A model generated the notes under the pieces. That model saw only the letters and a list, made by a program, of their open reading frames with translations. It had not been told where the DNA came from and made no database searches. DNA of 11,957 nucleotides from Pseudonocardiales bacterium (GTDB lineage: Bacteria > Actinomycetota > Actinomycetes > Mycobacteriales > Jatrophihabitantaceae). Every line of letters starts with the position of its first letter. The stretch's first letter is position 1. Position numbers and translations under genes: made by a program. Shown one piece after another: positions 8,304 through 11,957 of the stretch. The stretch is taken from positions 1-11,957 of the forward strand of contig JAODNL010000637.1 in assembly GCA_025465405.1 (NCBI GenBank), given 5' to 3'.

Positions 8304-8379
8304 CCGCATAGCCGTGTACCGCGCGCAACGAGGGTCGGAGACCGCGAACCGTCGCGGCGGCGGGGTGTGGAGACCGGTG

Positions 8380-8994
8380 ATGCTGACCTACCTTCTTGTG
8401 GCCGCGGTGGTGTTCGGGATCAACCTCTTGCCCGTCCTCGGTCCACCGACGTGGACCGTTCTCGTGCTCTTTCGTCTCCATGAACATTTGTCTGCGCCCC
8501 TCCTGATCGTCATCGGCGCGCTGGCGGCCGGTGGCGGCCGCTTCTGCCTGGCTGTCGGCACTCGACATCTGCGTCGGTGGCTTCCAGCACGCCGCATAGC
8601 GAGCCTGCGCGCCGCAGGGGCCTACCTCACCGGGCACCGTGGCCGAGCGGCGGTGGGCCTGGGTCTGTTTGCGTTGTCACCGTTACCGTCCGCCCAGCTC
8701 TTCGAGGCTGCGGGCGTAATGGACGTCCCGCTGTTGCCGATCACAGGCGCTTTCTTCGGCGGCCGACTCGTCAGCTATTCGCTCTACATCGGCGCGGCGG
8801 GCGTCGCCGATGCCAGCCTCGGTGGCCAGCTACGCAAGAGCATCACATCGTGGCCGAGCATCACGTTGCAGGCCGTCATGCTCGTTGGCGTCGTGCTCCT
8901 TGCCCGCGTGGACTGGGCCAAGCGACTGACCGCGCGCTCGGCCAAGAAGGCGACATCGGCTCCCGCAACCCCGAGCGGACCGCAGGAGCCGTAG
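8380..8994 (+). CDS. Small multi-span membrane protein, DedA/VTT (SNARE-associated)-like
   Basis: The 204-residue product has about five hydrophobic segments: TYLLVAAVVFGINLLPVLG, LLIVIGALAAGGG, AAVGLGLFALSPLPSAQLF, PITGAFFGGRLVSYSLYIG and ITLQAVMLVGVVLLA. It ends in a basic, Ala/Pro-rich cytoplasmic-type tail (KRLTARSAKKA). The Pro-rich re-entrant motifs (LPVLGPPTW and LSPLPSAQLFEAAG) separated by a Gly-rich helix recall DedA/VTT proteins, which move undecaprenyl phosphate or other phospholipids across membranes. Assignment to that superfamily is by pattern only and is moderate. The ATG at 8380 has a GGAG ribosome binding site at 8369-8372, 7 nt upstream. The frame remains open further upstream, so a GTG at 8377 or 8314 is possible. 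Confidence 0.75.
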   Translation: MLTYLLVAAVVFGINLLPVLGPPTWTVLVLFRLHEHLSAPLLIVIGALAAGGGRFCLAVGTRHLRRWLPARRIASLRAAGAYLTGHRGRAAVGLGLFALSPLPSAQLFEAAGVMDVPLLPITGAFFGGRLVSYSLYIGAAGVADASLGGQLRKSITSWPSITLQAVMLVGVVLLARVDWAKRLTARSAKKATSAPATPSGPQEP

Positions 8995-9167
8995 GCCATC
9001 GGTGAGACCAACAGGCAATCGTCCATGCTGGGGGCGCTGGCCCGCCGCACGCTCACCGGCATCTCCGCGCACCAGTCGCTGCATCTGCGTGAGTGCGCCA
9101 GGCCCGGTTCAGGCGACCTTGATCAGCACTCCGACTCGTGACCGTCCTTATCGCGCTCGCCGCTGTC
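8995..9167. other. Convergent intergenic gap
   Basis: This 173-nt gap separates the 3' ends of the VTT-like gene (plus) and the DUF1003 gene (minus). No short gene with a ribosome binding site, no RNA gene and no convincing terminator hairpin was found in it. Confidence 0.5.
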
Positions 9168-9635
9168 TCAGCTTGCATCCGCTGAGGTGCGACCCGGATT
9201 TGATCCGGGTGGGACGGTCGCGGCGGGCGTGAGCTTTGGGCAGACGTTCTGATGAATCTCCTGGGTCAGGTTGGCAATCATCCTGGTCAGTTCGGTGTTG
9301 CTCTTGAGTTCCAGCTCGTTGGCCACGAAGTCATGGTCAGCTTTCTTCTGCTGAAACGCGGCTTGCCGGTTCTGTCCGATCATCACGAATGTCGACAGAA
9401 AGATGGCCTCCAGAGACACGACTAGCGTCAGCGTCGGCCACGGGCTCTTTTCAATGAGCAGCATCCACACCGCGAACGCGAGGATATGGGCGTACACAAA
9501 CGCCATCGACCCCGCGAACTTGGTGATCCCGTCGGCAACGCGCAGCTGCACGTCGGCTGACCGCTTCTCAGCCTCGGCAAGAACACTCGGATGACGGGTA
9601 GGACGCAGGTCAAGTAGTTCCGCAGCGAGAGTCAT
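9168..9635 (-). CDS. DUF1003 family membrane protein
   Basis: This is a 155-residue minus-strand protein. After a soluble N-terminus (ADVQLRVADGITKFAGS) come two hydrophobic helices, MAFVYAHILAFAVWMLLI and LTLVVSLEAIFLSTFVMIG. The hallmark QNRQAAFQQKKADHDFVANE motif and a helical tail with NTELTRMIANLTQEIHQ follow. The 'G.ma..yahi..F..W', 'SLEAIFLSTFV' and 'QNRQa....ka.hDf..N' pattern is diagnostic of DUF1003, an integral membrane family of unknown function common in actinobacteria and proteobacteria. The gene is convergent with the VTT-like gene, 173 nt away. The ATG at 9635 has no strong ribosome binding site. The last roughly 15 residues are Pro/Gly-rich and encode a small DNA inverted repeat (9192-9210). 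Confidence 0.87.
   Translation of the reverse strand: MTLAAELLDLRPTRHPSVLAEAEKRSADVQLRVADGITKFAGSMAFVYAHILAFAVWMLLIEKSPWPTLTLVVSLEAIFLSTFVMIGQNRQAAFQQKKADHDFVANELELKSNTELTRMIANLTQEIHQNVCPKLTPAATVPPGSNPGRTSADAS
9192..9210. repeat. Small inverted repeat in the 3' end of the DUF1003 gene
   Basis: ACCCGGAT and ATCCGGGT form an 8-bp perfect stem with a 3-nt loop (TTG). It lies inside the coding sequence, 22 nt before the stop in the sense of the minus strand, so it is at most a weak transcription signal for that gene. Confidence 0.45.
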
Positions 9636-10147
9636 GCACCGATGACACCACGTTCATCCTCGCAACACCCAAACGGCATGCGGACGGCTGAGCAATTCTC
9701 GCGCCCTGCGTGCTTGCGATCGCGGCGGTGGCAATGATCATTACCGAACTCTGAGTGCGTCCCGCCATGCTCGTCGACGAGACTCGACCGGCCACGCGCT
9801 CATCAGGCATGAGAGTGCGCCGACGCGGCACGGGCGGAAGCGGTGCCCGTCGCGGAGTGGTGGACGACTTCGAGGACATGAGGCACCCTCGCGCGCTGCA
9901 TGAGCGGGATCCGCGCTTGGCTCCTTTCGAGCTGCAGAACCATGCGAAGCGCCCTCGCGGCGGCCGGAGAAGTTCACCTCTGGCGGCTCCGTCACCGACG
10001 ACCTGGGTTTCGCGTTGCATCGAAACCTGGCCACCAGAGTCCCGCCGGCATGAGCTTGCCCGGCTTCACGATGACTCCGGCACTGACACGGTGATGCGCG
10101 CTCCGGTCCACTCAACGGGCGTAGCCGCGGCGGGGCCAGCGGTTGGG
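9636..10147. other. 512-nt stretch with no supportable gene
   Basis: Several open frames cross this stretch on both strands, but their translations are Arg/Ser/Pro-rich and resemble random GC-rich readings. None has a good ribosome binding site or a recognisable domain. It separates the DUF1003 gene from the element remnant and holds the left copy of an imperfect 18-nt repeat (10101-10118). It may be decayed coding sequence. Confidence 0.5.
10101..10118 (+). repeat. Left copy of an imperfect 18-nt direct repeat
   Basis: CTCCGGTCCACTCAACGG matches 16 of 18 bases with CTCCGGTCCACGAAACGG at 11846-11863. Both copies are preceded by GGTGA a few bases upstream. They bracket the small minus-strand genes and the truncated integrase. 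A chance match of this quality is possible in 12 kb of GC-rich DNA. Confidence 0.35.
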
Positions 10148-10360
10148 CTAACGGTCCGCTTCGGTCTTAACCGTCATGGCGCCCTCGACATACACCGAAA
10201 GCCAGTGCCCCGGTGCGTATATTGCGATGTCGCCCACGTCGCGGGTATGGATGGTGAGATGCCCGTCCCCGCCGATGCTGAACACGTCGGCATCATCGAA
10301 CTGCTCTCGTGCCGACGGGGCGCCGTAGAGGTCCCTTGCGGTAATGACTGTGATAGCCAT
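10148..10360 (-). CDS. 70-residue hypothetical protein, element cargo
   Basis: The product starts MAITVITARDLYG and continues with SIGGDGHLTIHTRDVGDIAIYAPGHW and YVEGAMTV, a compact alternation of short beta strands with ordinary residue use, unlike the Arg-rich antisense frames here. I do not recognise the family. Similar small proteins occur, as far as I recall, in actinobacterial phages and integrative elements. The ATG at 10360 was chosen over one eight codons upstream because it lies 7 nt after TAGCGT, a possible -10 box, and 10 nt after the stop of the preceding gene. With that gene it forms a minus-strand pair, so translation could be coupled or leaderless. Confidence 0.6.
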   Translation of the reverse strand: MAITVITARDLYGAPSAREQFDDADVFSIGGDGHLTIHTRDVGDIAIYAPGHWLSVYVEGAMTVKTEADR

Positions 10361-10367
10361 GCCGGGG

Positions 10368-10373
10368 ACGCTA
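10368..10373 (-). promoter_or_regulatory. Possible leaderless -10 box for the 70-residue gene
   Basis: On the minus strand TAGCGT precedes the ATG at 10360 by exactly 7 nt, the same geometry as at the helicase and yccF-like genes. Its TAG is also the stop codon of the upstream gene, so the box is embedded in the gene junction. No Shine-Dalgarno sequence is present. Confidence 0.35.
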
Positions 10374-10703
10374 CGCCCGATCACTCATGGTTCGACGGCA
10401 GATCGTGGCCGGCCGTGCCGCAACGCCGGAGACGGCCGCACCGAAGCCGACATCCACGCCCTCGGCGACGCAACCTGGTGGCCGCCGAACAACGCCGCCG
10501 TTGGCCGTGTCGTACACCGGCACGGCCATGTGCCCCTTGAACACCACGATGGCTGGCCGAGCAACGCGTTCCTGGACCCCAATCGCCGCACGGTCGAGGC
10601 GGACACCCAGAGCGTTGGATACCTCGCGACGCAGATAGAACGTGCCAGGAAGGGCGCGGACTCGGGCGACGGCCGGCGGGATCGGTGCAAGGTCGATCGT
10701 CAT
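10371..10703 (-). CDS. Probable helix-turn-helix DNA-binding protein of the element
   Basis: The ATG at 10703 is preceded by GGAG (10712-10715) at 8-nt spacing, the best ribosome binding site in this part of the window. The 110-residue product begins MTIDLAPIPPAV and has FYLRREVSNALGV at residues about 21-33, the shape of the first helix-turn-helix of MerR/excisionase-like proteins. A short beta-strand pair, PAIVVFKGHMAVPVYD, follows. The last roughly 45 residues (after YDTANGG) look low-complexity and may be a decayed tail. An excisionase or element regulator is plausible beside an integrase, but the family is inferred from a short motif only. The gene directly precedes the 70-residue gene. 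Confidence 0.5.
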   Translation of the reverse strand: MTIDLAPIPPAVARVRALPGTFYLRREVSNALGVRLDRAAIGVQERVARPAIVVFKGHMAVPVYDTANGGVVRRPPGCVAEGVDVGFGAAVSGVAARPATICRRTMSDRA

Positions 10704-10717
10704 TTCTGACGCTCCGA

Positions 10718-10900
10718 CTACGACGTTCTCGTCTGCGCTGTGGCCGGGCGGCGCAGGTGGCAGGCAACCCCGGTGGCCGAGACTTCGATTCGGCATGGAC
10801 GGCCGTCTCGTCGAGCGCGACCACAACGCAGCGGAGTCGCCGACAGCCGCTGCTGGTAAATCCGCGGCAGGGGTCCGAGCTGCTCGTGGGCCGCGTCGGC
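10718..10900 (-). CDS. Cysteine-motif small protein or fragment; start not identified
   Basis: A minus-strand frame from just after the 56-residue gene encodes HEQLGPLPRIYQQRL, then RCGRARRDGRPCR and VACHLRR, ending at TAG (10718-10720), 14 nt before the helix-turn-helix gene. The C-x(8)-G-x-x-C... C pattern recalls small Cys/His proteins of actinobacterial phages and integrative elements ('RCGA..RDG.PCR....G..C..H'). The frame has no ATG or GTG with a ribosome binding site near its plausible beginning; it overlaps the previous stop codon region. It may use a rare start or be a frameshifted remnant. Confidence 0.38.
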   Translation of the reverse strand, partial: ADAAHEQLGPLPRIYQQRLSATPLRCGRARRDGRPCRIEVSATGVACHLRRPATAQTRTS

Positions 10901-11070
10901 TACGCGCCGTGGACCGCTCTGGCATTCTCGACGGCGGTGAGCGGGTAGACAAACCAAAAGCTGGTCGAGCCATCGGCGGCGATGCATGCGGCAAGACGAT
11001 GGCCCTTGCCTCGGGCGATCGCCTCGAACCCGAATAGCGTGTGGTTGACCTCTGCACCCTCGAGGTTCAC
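10900..11070 (-). CDS. 56-residue hypothetical protein translationally coupled to the upstream frame
   Basis: Minus-strand GTG at 11070 to TAG at 10900-10902. The start overlaps the stop of the preceding frame as GTGA (11067-11070), a classic coupling overlap. The product reads VNLEGAEVNHTLFGFEAIARG, then GHRLAACIAADGSTSFWFVYPL and TAVENARAVHGA. It has balanced composition, alternating hydrophobic strands, aromatic residues encoded by AT-rich codons (TTT TGG TTT) and a helical end. This is unlike the Arg/Pro-rich readings of the other frames here. I do not recognise the family. It looks like a small accessory gene of the integrative element, easily missed for its size. Confidence 0.6.
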   Translation of the reverse strand: MNLEGAEVNHTLFGFEAIARGKGHRLAACIAADGSTSFWFVYPLTAVENARAVHGA

Positions 11071-11270
11071 CCGGGCACGCCCTGATTCGCGAGTTCAGCG
11101 GCGCAGCGTGCGCAGATACCGCGCTCGATCGACTTCGGGGAAACTGCTTTGTCCGCGGTGCGCAGCACCTGGAACAGGGTCTGCCGGCCTCGTCGCGGTA
11201 GTCGTAGACCGCGACCGCGGGACCGGCCGGGGTCCATTCGATCGCGGCCACCGGATCGCGCCGGGGCGAG
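11067..11270 (-). pseudogene. 5'-truncated, frameshifted fragment resembling element/phage primase (TOPRIM-type) proteins
   Basis: In one minus-strand frame the sequence reads AVAVYDYRDEAG (down to about 11190). In the next frame it continues as RQTLFQVLRTADKAVSPKS and GICARCAAELANQG, ending at TGA (11067-11069). Joined, 'VYDYRDEAGR..LFQVLRTADK' resembles the stretch 'YDY.DE.G.LLFQV.R...K.F' that I recall from phage and plasmid primase/TOPRIM proteins. The join needs a one-base change at about 11183-11190. No start or N-terminal domain is present: upstream lies the integrase piece on the other strand. The C-terminal half with CARC may instead be a separate small domain. Function assignment is tentative; the frameshift is well supported by continuity of sense. 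Confidence 0.42.
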
Positions 11271-11765
11271 GCCGTCGGCATGCGGTGGTCCGACGTCGAT
11301 CTCGCGCGCGGCCGCCTGGTCCGCCGTCAGCAGGTGGTCCAGGTCGCCGGAGCGCATGCCTGCTCCTTCTGCGGCGCCGGGCACCGCGGGCTGATGTTCG
11401 GCCCACCGAAGACGTCCAGCGGCGAGGCCCGCGTCGTGGACCTCGATGGGGGAGTGGTCGGCGTGCTGCTGCGCCAGGATCATGCGCGCGCCGAGTGGGG
11501 CGATGCCTACGCCGATCACGGTCTCGTGTTCGCACGACCGGACGGGAACCCGATGTCGCCCGAGCGGGTCATGAAGCGGTTCGCCCAGCTCGCGGCCGCA
11601 GTGAACCTGCGACACATCCGACTGCAGGATCTGCGCCATGGTCAGGCGTCCCTGGCGCTCGCGGCCGGTGTGTCCATGGCGGTCGTGTCCAAGCGCCTCG
11701 GGCACTCGACGATCACGCTGGCCAGCGACACGTACTCGCACCTGCTCGGGTGGCGTCGGGCGTGA
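11208..11765 (+). pseudogene. int: Tyrosine recombinase (integrase) catalytic domain, N-terminally truncated
   Basis: The open frame starts just after an in-frame TAG (11205-11207). Homology begins at about 11238 with SIAATGSRRGEAVGMRWSDV, the box I region with the catalytic Arg (11259-11264). Next come the beta-hairpin Lys in PPKTSSGEARVV (codon 11409-11411), box II QDLRHGQASLALAAGV (Arg 11634-11636), LGHSTI (His 11703-11705) and the nucleophile in DTYSHLL (Tyr 11733-11735). The arm-binding and core-binding N-terminal domains, roughly 200 residues in family members, are absent. The first His of the usual HxxR is Gln here (CAG at 11625-11627). A CSFCGAGH insert sits between box I and the Lys. 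Such enzymes insert elements at tRNA 3' ends, and this one points at a tRNA-Lys 148 nt away. An internal ATG at 11280 could start a shorter, non-functional product. Confidence 0.85.
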
Positions 11766-11845
11766 TGCTGCCGAGCGTGCTGCGGCCCTCGTCCCGCCGG
11801 CCGGTCGTGCCGTCGCGGAGGACCGGCGTGACCAATCGGTGACCA

Positions 11846-11863
11846 CTCCGGTCCACGAAACGG
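11846..11863 (+). repeat. Right copy of an imperfect 18-nt direct repeat
   Basis: CTCCGGTCCACGAAACGG is the partner of 10101-10118. It lies between the integrase stop and the tRNA, where attachment or recombinase arm sites are usually found. Any role is conjecture. Confidence 0.35.
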
Positions 11864-11871
11864 ATCAGCGT

Positions 11872-11890
11872 CTCCGTCTCGACGACGGAG
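11872..11890 (-). terminator. Hairpin downstream of tRNA-Lys
   Basis: CTCCGTC (11872-11878) and GACGGAG (11884-11890) form a 7-bp stem with a 5-nt loop. It lies 22 nt beyond the 3' end of the tRNA in its direction of transcription, and also downstream of the integrase frame on the other strand, so it could end transcription from either side. Confidence 0.45.
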
Positions 11891-11912
11891 GCCCCGGACT
11901 GTCTGGCTCGGA

Positions 11913-11957
11913 TGGTGCGCCGCCAGGGACTCGAACCCCGAACCCGCTGATTAAGAG
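11913..11957 (-). tRNA. tRNA-Lys (anticodon CTT), 3' part, cut by the window edge
   Basis: On the minus strand the visible part starts in the anticodon loop CTCTTAA (anticodon CTT). It runs through the 3' anticodon stem TCAGC, a short variable loop, the T arm CGGGG-TTCGAGT-CCCTG, the 3' acceptor strand GCGGCGC, discriminator A and an encoded CCA (11913-11915). The D arm and 5' acceptor strand lie beyond the right edge. The truncated integrase lies next to its 3' end, the usual target of tyrosine integrases. Confidence 0.9.

Noticed and set aside
9755..10540. 261-codon plus-strand open frame
   Set aside because: It runs across the 70-residue gene and the 3' end of the helix-turn-helix gene on the other strand, has erratic composition and no ribosome binding site.
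11021..11037. Possible second copy of the tRNA 3' end (cctcgaacccgaa resembling the tRNA's ctcgaaccccgaa)
   Set aside because: Only about 9 consecutive bases match, with a base missing and no extension; it lies inside the 56-residue gene, so chance is the simpler explanation.
10982..11842. Long plus-strand open frame covering the integrase in another frame
   Set aside because: Arg/Pro-rich shadow; the overlapping frame carries all the integrase boxes.

Overview
The window is GC-rich DNA that reads as actinobacterial. Codons end mostly in G or C, GTG starts are used, terminators are GC hairpins without T tracts, and three genes appear leaderless, with a TANNNT -10 box exactly 7 nt before the start codon. 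I cannot name the genus.

Left part (1-4860): one very long secreted-type gene, open at the window's 5' edge. It encodes a haem peroxidase of the animal-peroxidase/cyclooxygenase superfamily (the bacterial 'peroxicin' type) with calcium-binding RTX nonapeptides and four C-terminal fibronectin type III domains. A strong hairpin follows it.

Middle part (4860-9640): a loose set of apparently chromosomal genes. These are a lipoprotein of unknown function, a UvrD/PcrA-type superfamily 1 DNA helicase, a YccF-family membrane protein whose last conserved block is missing and replaced by sequence running through a perfect C(TTCG)G hairpin, a small DedA/VTT-like multi-span membrane protein, and, on the minus strand, a DUF1003 membrane protein. 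I see no shared pathway among them.

Right part (about 10100-11957): the remnant of an integrative element beside a tRNA-Lys(CTT) gene that runs off the right edge. A tyrosine integrase catalytic domain lacking its N-terminal half points at the 3' end of the tRNA. Back to back with it, on the minus strand, is a string of tiny tightly spaced genes: a frameshifted piece resembling phage or plasmid primase/TOPRIM proteins; a 56-residue gene overlapping it by GTGA; a cysteine-motif fragment; a probable helix-turn-helix protein with a clear ribosome binding site; and a 70-residue protein. The integrase and the primase-like piece both lack their 5' ends and meet within about 60 bp (near 11205-11270), which looks like the scar of an internal deletion. 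The stretch 9636-10147 holds nothing I can support as a gene.
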